A DNA stretch of 64,000 bases from Halorubrum sp. BV1 (lineage in GTDB: Archaea; Halobacteriota; Halobacteria; Halobacteriales; Haloferacaceae), in the NCBI RefSeq assembly GCF_000746205.1, contig NZ_JQKV01000002.1:186001-250000 (forward strand). Direction: 5' to 3'. The first letter of the stretch is position 1; each line of letters begins with the position of its first letter. Shown one piece after another: positions 41,401 to 48,858 of this stretch. The position numbers and the translations under genes were made by a program. Below the pieces are notes generated by a model. That model searched no databases, had not been told where the DNA came from, and saw only the letters and a program-made list of their open reading frames with translations.

Positions 41401-42687
41401 AAGAATTCTGTGGTTTGGATTTTCTTCGACATCGAACGAGTGCTCCTTGTTCACCCGTTCGAGGTAGATGACGCCGGGCTCGCCGTTCTCGTGTGCGCCC
41501 TCGATCATGTCGTCCCACAGCTCCTGTGCGGGGATCGACAGCTCCTCGCCGACCTCGACGTACTCGCCGAGGCCGAACATGTCGTAAATCTCCTTCGTCT
41601 CGGGGGTCGCAATGTGCGGCTCCTCCGTGCGGGGATTGGTGAAGGTGAACTCCTCGTCGTTGTACAGCGCCTCCATGAAGTCGTCGGTGACGCCGACGCT
41701 GATGTTGAAGTTCGAGAGGTGGCCCTCCACGGCGTTCCGGAGGTGTTCGGGGACGCGGCCGTCCTCGTCGATGAGTTCGCGGGCCTCCTCTAAGGCGTCC
41801 GCGAAGGAGTTGTGCGTGAAGTCGTCGGGGTCGTTGAGCCGCAGGGAGTGCGCGAGCGAGACGTCCTTGTTCTTCGAGTGGATGAACTGGATGACGTCGG
41901 GATGGGAGACGCGCATGACGCCCATCTGCGCGCCGCGGCGCGCGCCGCCCTGTGCGATCGTCTCGCACATCTGGTCGAACGTCCGCATGAACGTGATCGG
42001 GCCGGAGGCGATACCGCCCGTCGAACCGACGGAGTCGCCGTACGGACGCAGCTTCCAGAACGCGTACCCCATGCCGCCGCCGGACTGGAACACCTCAGCC
42101 GCCTCCTTTGCGGTCTGATGGATGTCCGTGATGTCGTCTGCGGGCGAGTCGACGAAACACGCGGAGAGCTGCTGTAGCTCGTCGCCCGCGTTCATCAGCG
42201 TCGGCGAGTTCGGCATGAAAGAGAGCGATTCCATCCCGTCGCGGAACCGGTCTGCGGTCGCTTCGACGTGGTCGCGCACGCTCTCGGGAAGCTCGGGGAC
42301 GATCGTGTCGTACGCGAACTTGTTGACGTTGTGCGCGGTGAGCGTCGTCTCCGCCTCGTCGTCGGCCGTGACGCCCGCGCCGAAGACGTCCTCGGCGAGC
42401 TCGTCGCGCCGCGGGTGGTCGGGCTTCAGCTGATCGGGCGTGACGGTGATCTCGACGCCCTGCTTTTCGGCCTCGAAGACCGCCTCCGCGAGCGCGACGT
42501 TGCGCGCGACGCGGTCGAACAACTCCTCGGGGTCCTCGATCGCTTCGCCGTCGGCGTTCTTCCGGAGGTAGCGGGCGGGGAGGATGTTGTGGTAGGCGTT
42601 GGCCGTGAGCCGTTCTTCCATCGTCTCTCCCGTGGTGCGTTTGATCGGCAGTTCGAGTTCGTCGGCGGCGACGCCGTCGCTGCTCAT
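38404..42687 (-). CDS. nrdJ: Class II (B12-dependent) ribonucleotide reductase with intein
   Basis: Reduces ribonucleotides to deoxyribonucleotides with a thiyl radical made from adenosylcobalamin. The precursor is 1427 residues; removing a 372-residue intein (434-805) leaves 1055. Extein motifs are NSPTLMNAGDELQQLSACFV (first redox Cys), FQSGGGMGYAFWKLRPYGD, NPC/GEQPLEEYEACNLG where Cys806 is the catalytic thiyl Cys, APTGTTSMIGNTTGGCEPIY, and HGGKGVTVYRDGTR. The C-terminus is an acidic linker and a zinc ribbon CPDCGG ... CKTCESCGWSEC. ATG 42687 begins MSSDGVAADELELPIKR; upstream sequence is not conserved. No NrdR or NrdB gene is adjacent. Confidence 0.94.
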   Translation of the reverse strand: MSSDGVAADELELPIKRTTGETMEERLTANAYHNILPARYLRKNADGEAIEDPEELFDRVARNVALAEAVFEAEKQGVEITVTPDQLKPDHPRRDELAEDVFGAGVTADDEAETTLTAHNVNKFAYDTIVPELPESVRDHVEATADRFRDGMESLSFMPNSPTLMNAGDELQQLSACFVDSPADDITDIHQTAKEAAEVFQSGGGMGYAFWKLRPYGDSVGSTGGIASGPITFMRTFDQMCETIAQGGARRGAQMGVMRVSHPDVIQFIHSKNKDVSLAHSLRLNDPDDFTHNSFADALEEARELIDEDGRVPEHLRNAVEGHLSNFNISVGVTDDFMEALYNDEEFTFTNPRTEEPHIATPETKEIYDMFGLGEYVEVGEELSIPAQELWDDMIEGAHENGEPGVIYLERVNKEHSFDVEENPNHRILATNPCVTGDTLISTENGLVEAEELYEQGVARDIVVDGRLSEETLKEASSVYKTGEKDVYKLTTEEGYELRMTTDHRVMTDDGWVEAGDLDAGDTVHIQNRKGSFGQHGTAAEGRVLGWMVGDGHLKTGEERAVLNFHDEDAEVSESFAADVNEVVRDPVGNADYEVGVNEIARGDDYRGAQAVEQRIRSTRLYEYAEEAGLVDQKHQVPEAVMRGSEEMARGYLRALFSADGGVQGNVEKGVSVRLTSISTDLLKQVQQLLLNFGIFSKIYEERHEAGLQELPDGKGGTAEYERQVDHDLVVSKDNLVRFAEEIGFLLDSKQDALDERLANYDRGPYSEGFKATVSAVESDGHEAVYDLTEPETSSFVANGLVVHNCGEQPLEEYEACNLGHINLSTLAAQDAPDWRVWSEAHADEYDSQEAAMSAFLQEAIDFEEFDERIDYGTRFLENVVTMSDFPVEKIEEKVRDMRKIGLGVMGLAQLYIQLGIRYGTEEGNEVARQLMTHINHASKQTSHELATERGTFNDWEESKYANPTEYRDWFEHYTGLDADEWEDGFPIRNHNTTTIAPTGTTSMIGNTTGGCEPIYNVAYYKNVSDDVQGDEMLVEFDDYFLRTLEENDVDVDAVKREAQAQMAENEFDGVDGLETVPDAIGELFVVTGDLSGKQHAAVQCACQQGVDSAISKTCNFPNDATAEEMEEVYRYIYDHGGKGVTVYRDGTRSKQVLTTRAKNTEFADESEAAETIVEQIGEVFGGIEAFLDNEDVQAAIDTEIADLLEASEQPQIDYSERSPRPDSLSGVTQRVETGYGKLYVTINEDENGRPFELFANIGHSGGYTNSFTEALAKVISTALRSGVDPEEIVDELQGTRSPKVAWDKGEQIQSIPDAIGTALRRYLDDDVDKGIPQQQSLDDVGTDTVTEPPSQTDGGAVDAGPTVDDVGPTGTETPDGQSSDRPDESTDAMQELIAAGESPECPDCGGMNLYYSEGCKTCESCGWSEC
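40273..41388 (-). other. Intein with LAGLIDADG homing endonuclease inside nrdJ
   Basis: Protein splicing element of 372 residues. It starts with Cys1 in CVTGDTLIST, has splicing block B TTDHRV (about 68-73) and ends GLVVHN, followed by extein Cys+1. A two-motif LAGLIDADG endonuclease is inserted: VLGWMVGDG (about 111-119) and YLRALFSADG (about 219-228), both keeping the catalytic Asp, so homing may still work. The DNA is somewhat less GC-rich than the exteins. The insertion lies exactly before the catalytic Cys codon, a classic conserved-site choice. Confidence 0.93.
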
Positions 42688-43286
42688 TCGACGGTCACCC
42701 CGATCGGTCGGTGTGGGATATGAATCATCGTAGTGTTGGTGTACTGGCGAGGCGGACTCTTGTACGTTCGGATGTCCGAACCCGACAGGTGGTCTGGTCG
42801 GGTACGTGTCTGTTCGGTTATGCAATTCGGTTCCGCGCGTCTGACGCTGGGATCGAGTTCGTCGGTAACGGACGGGTTCTGCACACATAAGCGTGGGCAG
42901 ACCGTGGTGAAACTGATCCGATACCGAGAAAATCACCGTACTACGCCACCATTTCACTGGAACAGAAGGGGGGTTGATTGACGCCGGTGGCCCACGCGAT
43001 CGGAGAGTGACGCTCCGTGTCGGCCGCGTAAATCGACGATCGTTCGTGAAGTCGGTCCCCTCGCCTTTCGCACACGTATCAGATTCTAATGATAAGATAC
43101 GGGCGGTGTTCAGATAAGACCGAAACGTGAGGCGGTGGGACCGCTGAAACCCCGTCTCGACGTCAGCCGGCGCAGCGACGCGCGGAACAGATTCGGCAGC
43201 TGCTCACCGACGCAGTCACAACACGGGCGCACCGACGCAGTCACAACACGGGGCGCTAGCGGCACCCCGTCAGGCGGTGCGAGATG
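42688..43286. other. Long upstream region of nrdJ
   Basis: 599 bp without a gene. A near-perfect palindrome GTTCGGA-TG-TCCGAAC lies at 42766-42781, about 80 bp before the nrdJ ATG, a candidate operator. A 25-bp-period duplication is at 43205-43252. GGTGTTCAGATAAGACC (43103-43119) looks like an insertion-sequence end, but no partner end is seen. No cobalamin riboswitch was recognised. Confidence 0.5.
43205..43252. repeat. 25-bp-period direct repeat, two copies
   Basis: A 23-base core beginning CACCGACGCAGTCACAACAC occurs at 43205-43227 and again at 43230-43252, identical. Intergenic, downstream of the ASCH gene. Confidence 0.85.
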
Positions 43287-43604
43287 TCAGTCGGCGCGCT
43301 CGAACCGGTGGCGCACCACGTCGGCGTCATCGTCCCACTCGAAGTGCCCGCCGTGCGCGCTGACCATCCGCTCCTTATAGGCGTCGAGCGACGGCGACCC
43401 CTCCCGTTTCGCGTCTTCGTCCGTCATGTCGCCGAGCGTGCGCTCCGTCACCTCGGTCAGCTCGAAGGTCACGCCGTCAACCTCGAATGTGTCGCCCGCC
43501 TCGCCGTACCGGTTCCCGCGGTGGAGCTGGGTCACGTCGCCGTCGACGGCGGCCTGTTTCACGCGGTCGTTCGGCAGCAGGTCGGCCGGGTCGTTCTCGG
43601 ACAT
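43287..43604 (-). CDS. ASCH-domain protein
   Basis: A 105-residue protein resembling the ASCH fold, an RNA-binding beta-barrel related to PUA. Segments are LPNDRVKQAAVDGDVTQLHR, GNRYGEAGDTFEVDGVTFEL and LTEVTERTLGDMTDEDAKRE, with the last part (FEWDDDADVVRHRFER) closing the barrel. Family members bind RNA or hydrolyse N4-acetylcytidine; nothing here decides. The conserved opening and ATG 43604 agree. Confidence 0.82.
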   Translation of the reverse strand: MSENDPADLLPNDRVKQAAVDGDVTQLHRGNRYGEAGDTFEVDGVTFELTEVTERTLGDMTDEDAKREGSPSLDAYKERMVSAHGGHFEWDDDADVVRHRFERAD

Positions 43605-43789
43605 ATGATGGCGTTGGGGACGGACGGGCTTAGGTGTCCGGCCGGATTCGCCGGGCGGTTTCACTCCGTATTTACCGCGCACCTTTCGAATCTCGAAGTC
43701 TCACAGCCGCCCGATCTGCACGGACGTGGACAGCCGCGTCGCGGTCCGAGCCGAGAGATTCAAGAGCGTGCCTATCCCCTTCTTCGACG

Positions 43790-44731
43790 ATGCGTCAGGA
43801 CCACCTCATCACCGCGAAACAGCTCTCGCGGGATGACATCGAGGCGGTGCTCGACCGGGCCCGGGCGGTCGCCGACGACCCCACCGCCTACGCGGACCGG
43901 CACGCCGGACGCGTGCTCGCGCTCTGCTTTTTCGAGCCGAGCACGCGCACCCGAATGAGCTTCGACAGCGCGGCGAAGCGCCTCGGAATGAACACGATCG
44001 ACATGGGTGACGTCGACTCTTCGTCCGTCTCGAAGGGCGAGTCGCTGGCGGACACCGTCCGCGTCATCGAGGGCTACGCGGACGCGCTGGTGCTCCGACA
44101 CCCGAGCGAAGGCGCGGCCACGCTGGCAGCCGAACACGTCGAGACGCCCGTTGTCAACGCGGGCGACGGCGCGGGACAACATCCCTCACAGACCTTACTC
44201 GACCTCCACACGATCCGCGAGAACCACGGGCTCGACGACCTCACCGTCGGTATCATGGGCGACCTGAAGTACGGCCGCACGGTCCACTCGCTCGCGGCCG
44301 CGCTCACGGAGTTCGACGCGAATCAGCACTTCATCAGCCCCGAATCGCTCCGGCTCCCGCGCTCGGTCCGGTTCGACCTCCACGAGACCGGCGCGCAGAT
44401 ACGCGAGCACACGGACCTCGACGGGGTACTAGAGGAACTCGACGTGCTGTACGTCACCCGAATCCAGAAGGAGCGATTCCCCGACGAGAACGAGTACCAC
44501 CGGGTCGCAGGCGAGTACCGGATCGACGCCCAGACGCTCGACGACGCCGCGGAGGACCTCTCCGTGATGCACCCGCTCCCGCGGGTCGACGAGATCGCGC
44601 CCGAGATCGACGGGACCGACCACGCCCGATACTTCGAGCAGGCGCACAACGGAATCCCGGTGCGGATGGCGCTTTTAGACACCCTGATCGAGAACGCGGA
44701 GGCCCCCGAGAGTCCGGAGGTGGACCGATGA
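43790..44731 (+). CDS. pyrB: Aspartate carbamoyltransferase catalytic subunit
   Basis: Condenses carbamoyl phosphate with aspartate in pyrimidine synthesis. The 313-residue protein has the carbamoyl-phosphate site FEPSTRTRMSF (about 44-54), VLRHPSEG, AGDGAGQHPSQTLLDL (about 124-139) and the Asp-binding HPLPRVDEIAPEID (about 262-275). The stop overlaps the pyrI start (ATGA, 44728-44731), so the two chains are made together for the regulatory holoenzyme. ATG 43790 starts MRQDHLITAKQLSRDDI. Confidence 0.96.
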   Translation: MRQDHLITAKQLSRDDIEAVLDRARAVADDPTAYADRHAGRVLALCFFEPSTRTRMSFDSAAKRLGMNTIDMGDVDSSSVSKGESLADTVRVIEGYADALVLRHPSEGAATLAAEHVETPVVNAGDGAGQHPSQTLLDLHTIRENHGLDDLTVGIMGDLKYGRTVHSLAAALTEFDANQHFISPESLRLPRSVRFDLHETGAQIREHTDLDGVLEELDVLYVTRIQKERFPDENEYHRVAGEYRIDAQTLDDAAEDLSVMHPLPRVDEIAPEIDGTDHARYFEQAHNGIPVRMALLDTLIENAEAPESPEVDR

Positions 44732-45186
44732 GCGACCACGAGCTTCGCGTCTCGAAGATCCGCAACGGCACCGTCATCGACCACGTCGAGGGCGGGCAGG
44801 CGCTCAACGTGCTCGCCATCCTCGGTATCGACGGCTCCGAGGGGCTCGGCGTCTCGGTCGTGATGAACGTCCCCTCCGACCGGCTCGGGCGCAAGGATGT
44901 GGTGAAAGTCGAGGACCGGGAACTCTCCCAGTCGGAAGTCGACGTGCTCTCTCTCATCGCGCCCGAGGCGACGATCAACATCATCCGCGAGTTCGAGGTG
45001 GCAGAGAAAAACCGCGTCACCCGGCCCGACAGCGTGACCGGCGTGCTCTCGTGTCCGAACCGCAACTGCATCACCAACGCCGGCGAGCCCGTCGAGACCC
45101 GATTCGACGTCGTCGCCGACGGCGTCCGGTGTGACTACTGCTCGACTATCCTGCGGGCGGACATCGCCGAACACATCGACGTCTAG
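44728..45186 (+). CDS. pyrI: Aspartate carbamoyltransferase regulatory subunit
   Basis: A 152-residue regulatory chain. The N-terminal allosteric domain (about 1-95) binds CTP/ATP: RKIxNGTVIDHVEGG-type start, then LGRKDVVKVEDREL and IREFEVAEKNRV. The C-terminal zinc domain has CPNRNCITN (about C109/C114) and CDYCSTIL (about C136/C139) for contact with PyrB. It is coupled to pyrB by a 4-bp overlap. Confidence 0.96.
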   Translation: MSDHELRVSKIRNGTVIDHVEGGQALNVLAILGIDGSEGLGVSVVMNVPSDRLGRKDVVKVEDRELSQSEVDVLSLIAPEATINIIREFEVAEKNRVTRPDSVTGVLSCPNRNCITNAGEPVETRFDVVADGVRCDYCSTILRADIAEHIDV

Positions 45187-45249
45187 GTCGTCCCGGCCGC
45201 GCCGTGCCGGTCGACCGATTTGTCCGCCGGGCCGCCACCGACGTCGGTA

Positions 45250-45257
45250 GATTTTAG
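45250..45257 (+). promoter_or_regulatory. TATA-like element of the 30-residue peptide gene
   Basis: GATTTTAG lies 25-32 bp before the ATG at 45282, the spacing of a leaderless transcript, and supports a separate gene after pyrI. Confidence 0.45.
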
Positions 45258-45281
45258 CGACCCCCGTTCGATGATCGGTGT

Positions 45282-45374
45282 ATGAGCAAGAAACTGAAGC
45301 TCGTCCTCGTGCTGTCGCTCGTCGCGCTCGCGTACTTCCTCTTCGCCGGCGACAAGGAACCGGTCGAGGTCTGA
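45282..45374 (+). CDS. 30-residue membrane microprotein
   Basis: Reads MSKKLKLVLVLSLVALAYFL then FAGDKEPVEV: a Lys-rich start, one transmembrane helix and a short acidic tail. It has its own TATA-like element at leaderless distance. Peptides of this layout are common but unstudied in haloarchaea. Whether it is free or an accessory of a membrane complex is unknown. Confidence 0.6.
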   Translation: MSKKLKLVLVLSLVALAYFLFAGDKEPVEV

Positions 45375-45451
45375 CGCTCCCGCTCGCACGATCGTCTCAG
45401 ACTCGTTGCATCGAATCGAGGCTCGGCTCCCTCCGACAGGCAGATACCCGT

Positions 45452-45461
45452 CGTTTTTACC
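45452..45461 (+). promoter_or_regulatory. TATA-like element of the gene at 45484
   Basis: CGTTTTTACC ends 22 bp before the ATG at 45484. Confidence 0.45.
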
Positions 45462-45483
45462 CGACAACCGCGTAGCCGCATGT

Positions 45484-46344
45484 ATGTACGGGGTCGTCAC
45501 GCGCAATGCCGACGAGGTCGAGATGGAGCCGTTCGACCTCGGCTTCTACGAGGTGAAAGACGTCACGGGCCGGGCCGCCGCGCCGCTCTCTACCGCCGTG
45601 AACATGGTGTCGTGTTTCGGCGACAACGCCGCGGCGAGCGAGAACCCAGACCTCGTCCCCGTCGACGAGCGCGGTGAGCCGGCGACCCGCGACCGCGATT
45701 ACTTCGACTGGGCGTATATCTGCCCAACGCACCCGGAGTACCGCGAGGGGCTGCTGGAGATAATCGAAGACTGTGCCGCCGAGAACGACGACGTGCGCCT
45801 CGACGACGTGGGGTTCCCGCGCGAGGGATTCTGTCACTGCGACCGCTGCGAGCGGCTGTTCGGCGAGAGCGACCGCGAGGCGTGGACGGACTGGCGCGCC
45901 GACGTCATCACCGAGTTCGTCGCCGACGCGGCCGAGTTAGTCCCCGGTCGACTGCTCCTCACGCTGTATCCCGACCCGTACCCCGGGCATCTTCGGGCGC
46001 GTGCTGGGCTCGACGTCGACCGGCTCGCGGAGTACGTCGACGAGTTCGTCGTTCCGCTGTACGACACCGAGTACGCGACGACCTACTGGCTGGAGACGAT
46101 CGCTCGCGGCTTCCGGTCGCGGCTCGGGGGCGACTACGACGTCCACGGCGCGCCGCCGGAGACGCCGTTCTCGCTCGAACTGTACGCGGTCGAGGTCGAC
46201 GTCGACGACCTGATCCACGCCGCCGAGGTCGCGGAGACGTACGCGAAAGACGTGTTCTTCGGCTACGACGCCAACAACGCCGCCGCCGCGCTCCGCCGAA
46301 AGGACGCCGACTCGCGCGACGGCGAGGTTCACCGCCCCGACTGA
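45484..46344 (+). CDS. Conserved haloarchaeal protein, TIM-barrel-like, unknown function
   Basis: A 286-residue cytoplasmic protein I do not assign to an enzyme. The order of strands (FDWAYICPTHPEYREGLLEI, DVRLDDVGFPREGFCHCDRC, GRLLLTLYPDPYPGH, EYVDEFVVPLYDTEYATTYW, DVFFGYDANNAAAALRR) is that of a TIM barrel resembling glycoside-hydrolase-like proteins. CHCDRCERLF holds a possible zinc or cluster site (about 118-123), and LDDVGF offers acidic residues where a retaining glycosidase would have them. No neighbour clarifies its job. Confidence 0.7.
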   Translation: MYGVVTRNADEVEMEPFDLGFYEVKDVTGRAAAPLSTAVNMVSCFGDNAAASENPDLVPVDERGEPATRDRDYFDWAYICPTHPEYREGLLEIIEDCAAENDDVRLDDVGFPREGFCHCDRCERLFGESDREAWTDWRADVITEFVADAAELVPGRLLLTLYPDPYPGHLRARAGLDVDRLAEYVDEFVVPLYDTEYATTYWLETIARGFRSRLGGDYDVHGAPPETPFSLELYAVEVDVDDLIHAAEVAETYAKDVFFGYDANNAAAALRRKDADSRDGEVHRPD

Positions 46345-46586
46345 CTGCGGACCGTTCGGGTACCGCCTCTCCGCTACCCGCTGGCCGGCGTCCTCTCGGT
46401 CGCGTGAGCGAGGGCTTATATACCGGCACGGCCGAGACTCATGTGACCGGCCGCCGGCGCGCGACACGCCGGTCGTCTCGCGTTCGCGCGAGGCGGTCGC
46501 CTTTCAACGTCCGCGCCGTAGCGGCGGTCGCTCTACAACGTCTAGCCGCGGCCTCGGCATATCCGGACCGACAGGGGGCCACTCAG
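46345..46586. other. Intergenic region holding an ncRNA candidate
   Basis: A strong TATA-like GCTTATATA (46414-46422) precedes no protein gene; the first ATG it would transcribe is followed at once by TGA. Hairpins and details are given in the separate ncRNA entry. The rest holds nothing I recognise. Confidence 0.6.
46441..46510 (+). ncRNA. Candidate small RNA with two stable hairpins
   Basis: About 20-25 bp after the TATA-like GCTTATATA the sequence forms CCGGCG-CGCGACA-CGCCGG (46454-46472) and CTCGCG-TTCG-CGCGAG (46477-46492), the latter with a UUCG tetraloop. No reading frame of note follows. Length and 3' end are guesses. It could also be a leaderless unknown peptide or simply GC-rich hairpins. 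Confidence 0.35.
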
Positions 46587-46699
46587 TACTCGGCAAGGGC
46601 CGCCCGCTACTCGTCTATGACCGCCGGCTACTCGGCAAGGAGCGCCCGCTACTCGTCTATGACCGCCGGCTACTCGGCAAGGAGCGCCCGCTACTCGTC
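46587..46699. repeat. 42-bp minisatellite overlapping a stop codon
   Basis: The unit starts TACTCGGCAAGGAGCGCCCG and ends in GACCGCCGGC; two full units and part of a third stand in tandem. The third runs into the 3' end of the SnoaL-like gene, so on that strand each unit repeats the gene's last codons and stop (GAC GAG TAG). Confidence 0.88.
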
Positions 46700-47044
46700 C
46701 GTCGCCGCGTACGTCTCCAGCGCCGCGATCCGGCCGTTCGCGATCTCGAAGACGTCGACGAAGGAGAACAAGGTGTCGCCGTCGGCGTCGAGCAGCCGGC
46801 CGCGGACGGCGACGCCGGGGCCTGCTGGGTACACCCGGTCGACGGCGTGGGTCGTGTCCGTCATCGGTCGCTCGTCGCGCATGAACGCCACGAAGCGCTC
46901 GCGTCCCTCGAAGGTGCGGTCGGGACGCCGCTGGATGAACCCCGGCGCGAGCAGCTCTGCGAGCCGGTCGTACTCGCCGGCGTCGAGCGCGTCGTAGTAC
47001 GCGCGGGCGAGTCGCGTGCCCGCCGCGGGTTCCGGGTCGCTCAC
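46691..47044 (-). CDS. SnoaL/NTF2-like protein
   Basis: A 117-residue cone-fold protein: ARAYYDALDAGEYDRLAELL opens the fold, FIQRRPDRTFEGRERFVAFM holds the pocket, and LFSFVDVFEIANGRIAALET the closing strands. SnoaL-like proteins act as polyketide cyclases, ketosteroid-isomerase-like enzymes or small-ligand binders; no active-site set decides here. The start is GTG 47044, overlapping the upstream gene's stop (GTGA), so it is translated from the same mRNA as the PhoU/TrkA_C protein. Confidence 0.82.
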   Translation of the reverse strand: MSDPEPAAGTRLARAYYDALDAGEYDRLAELLAPGFIQRRPDRTFEGRERFVAFMRDERPMTDTTHAVDRVYPAGPGVAVRGRLLDADGDTLFSFVDVFEIANGRIAALETYAATDE

Positions 47045-48246
47045 GCCGCGAGCGCCTCGAACTCCGCCGCCGAGGTCCGCGTCCCCTTCGAGAGCACCAC
47101 GTCGCCGGCGCGCAGCGTCGTGTCGATGTCGTGGCCGACCAGCCACCCCTCCTCGGGCCGCCGGAGCGCGATGACGCTCGTCGAGATGTCGGTCGCCGGT
47201 ATCCCCTCCTCGATCTGCGTTCCTTCGAGGGCGCTGCCGGCCTCGACTACGGTGCGGGTGATGATTTCGTCGGACTCTTGCACCGCCATCTCGACGACCG
47301 GGTGGACGCCGATATCGCGGGCGACGCCCTCCGTGATCTCCAAGGCGGCGTCCGATATCTCCTCGGTCGCGACGCCGAGGTGGATCAGCCCGCGGAGCGA
47401 GACGGGGTCTTCGGCCTCGCGGGCGGCCCGCAGCGTCCACGCCTCGAACCGCGACTGGAGGGCGTCGACTTCGATCTCCAAGTTGTTCACCTCGTCTGCG
47501 AGCGCCGCGTTGTCGAACAGCACGGAGCCGTACGCGAGGTCGACCGCCAGCTCGGAGAGGTTCTTCATCAACACGATCGAGTCGACCGCGCGCTCTAAGT
47601 CGTCGATCGCCGGTTCGACCGGTTCGTCCGGCTCGAACGCTTCCTGTGCCAGTTCGGGGTACGCCTCGGCGACACCCGTCTCCGGCCCCCGGAGGAGCGT
47701 CACGTCGCCGGGTTCGAGGCGAGTCTCCGGGCCGGGGTTGAGAATCCAGTCGTCCGCGCGGCGGATCGCGATGACGCGAACCCCGGTCACGGACTCCAGA
47801 TCGATGTCTTTCAGCGTCCGTCCCGCGTAGCCGGAGTCGTCCGCGACGGTCCCGCGGACGAGGGTCTCGACGCCCTCAGTGAGCGCGCCGCGCATCGCGT
47901 CCGGGAGTCCGATCTCCTCCGTGACGATCTTCGCGATGTCGCCCGCGGCGTCGGAGATCTTGTCGGCCGCGCCGACCACGCCGAGCACCGGCGCGAGCGT
48001 CTCGGCCTCGTCCGGGCTCCGGGCGGCGAGCATGAGGCTCATCCGCGCGCGCATCTGGAGCACGTCCATCCGGTGCTCGAGTTCGACGACCTCGTGGGCG
48101 ACCGTCGGGCTCCCGTGGAGGACCGCGGAGTACGACAGATCGATCAGCAGCTCGGCCGTGTCTTTCATCTCCACGAGCAGGTCTTTCACACTCGCCGGCT
48201 CGTAGCGGACCGTGAGCGGCGACTCCCGCTCGTCGAATCGTCCCAT
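47041..48246 (-). CDS. Double PhoU-like/TrkA_C regulator
   Basis: A 401-residue protein formed by an internal duplication: residues about 18-200 and about 210-395 each contain a PhoU-like helical bundle (VKDLLVEMKDTAELLIDLSY and VDSIVLMKNLSELAVDLAYG) followed by a TrkA_C/RCK_C ligand-binding module (TGVRVIAIRRADDWILNPGP and ISTSVIALRRPEEGWLVGHD). TrkA_C domains bind small ligands and gate potassium or other ion transporters. No channel gene is adjacent. Its stop overlaps the GTG of the SnoaL-like gene, giving a two-gene operon. Confidence 0.83.
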   Translation of the reverse strand: MGRFDERESPLTVRYEPASVKDLLVEMKDTAELLIDLSYSAVLHGSPTVAHEVVELEHRMDVLQMRARMSLMLAARSPDEAETLAPVLGVVGAADKISDAAGDIAKIVTEEIGLPDAMRGALTEGVETLVRGTVADDSGYAGRTLKDIDLESVTGVRVIAIRRADDWILNPGPETRLEPGDVTLLRGPETGVAEAYPELAQEAFEPDEPVEPAIDDLERAVDSIVLMKNLSELAVDLAYGSVLFDNAALADEVNNLEIEVDALQSRFEAWTLRAAREAEDPVSLRGLIHLGVATEEISDAALEITEGVARDIGVHPVVEMAVQESDEIITRTVVEAGSALEGTQIEEGIPATDISTSVIALRRPEEGWLVGHDIDTTLRAGDVVLSKGTRTSAAEFEALAA

Positions 48247-48316
48247 GCGACATCCTCTCCGGCTCCGAGTAAAAGGCTTGTCACGGGCTGTCCCTCTCCG
48301 GTCTCGACCCGACGTG

Positions 48317-48850
48317 TCAGAGCGCGTCGCCGGCGACGTAGGCGGTCGCGTCACCTGCGCCGTCCGGTCCCTCGCCGACCGCGACCGGCTCGGCCAGATC
48401 GACGAGCGCGAGCCAGCCCAAGAGCCGGTCGGCGCGCTCGCGCCACGTCGCCTCCCATTCCGGGTCACGGGCGCGGTCGTGACGCGGGACCGACTCCCGG
48501 GTCGCCGCGAACAGGGAATCGGGCGTGAGCGGGTCCGCAGGCGAGGCCGCCCGCAGGGCAGACAGCGTCTCCGGAACGAGGAGGACCCCCTCGCGGAGCC
48601 CCTCGCGGACGCGCTCCGGCGCCGGGTCGGCGTCGGTGCGAACGAACCCCTGCGGCGTCTCGTCGACCAGCCCCAGCGCGCGCAGGAACGCCAGCCAGTC
48701 GCTCGCGGTCCGTCGGTCGGGGAGGCCGCGGCGGTCGCGGAGGCGGACACAGCAGTCGTCCGTGCTGCCGGGGACGAGCGGCACCGCGCGCTGGTACTCG
48801 CGGAAGACGTCGAGCGAGTCGGGCGGTTCGGGGACCGGCTTGAGACGCAT
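48317..48850 (-). CDS. Conserved haloarchaeal protein, unknown function
   Basis: A 177-residue acidic, helix-rich protein (MRLKPVPEPPDSLDVFREYQ start, then TASDWLAFLRALGLVDETPQ and WRERADRLLGWLALVDLAEP). The middle looks like a winged-helix, suggesting DNA or protein binding, but no family is recognised. It lies 8 bp downstream of mch on the same strand, so it is probably co-transcribed with it. Confidence 0.7.
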   Translation of the reverse strand: MRLKPVPEPPDSLDVFREYQRAVPLVPGSTDDCCVRLRDRRGLPDRRTASDWLAFLRALGLVDETPQGFVRTDADPAPERVREGLREGVLLVPETLSALRAASPADPLTPDSLFAATRESVPRHDRARDPEWEATWRERADRLLGWLALVDLAEPVAVGEGPDGAGDATAYVAGDAL

Positions 48851-48858
48851 CGCCGGGG

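Noticed and set aside
43103..43119. GGTGTTCAGATAAGACC as a complete insertion-sequence end
   Set aside because: No inverted partner or transposase was found nearby; kept only as a remark in the region entry.
42688..43286. Possible cobalamin riboswitch for the B12-dependent reductase
   Set aside because: No B12-box-like conserved core could be recognised in the region, and archaeal examples are rare.
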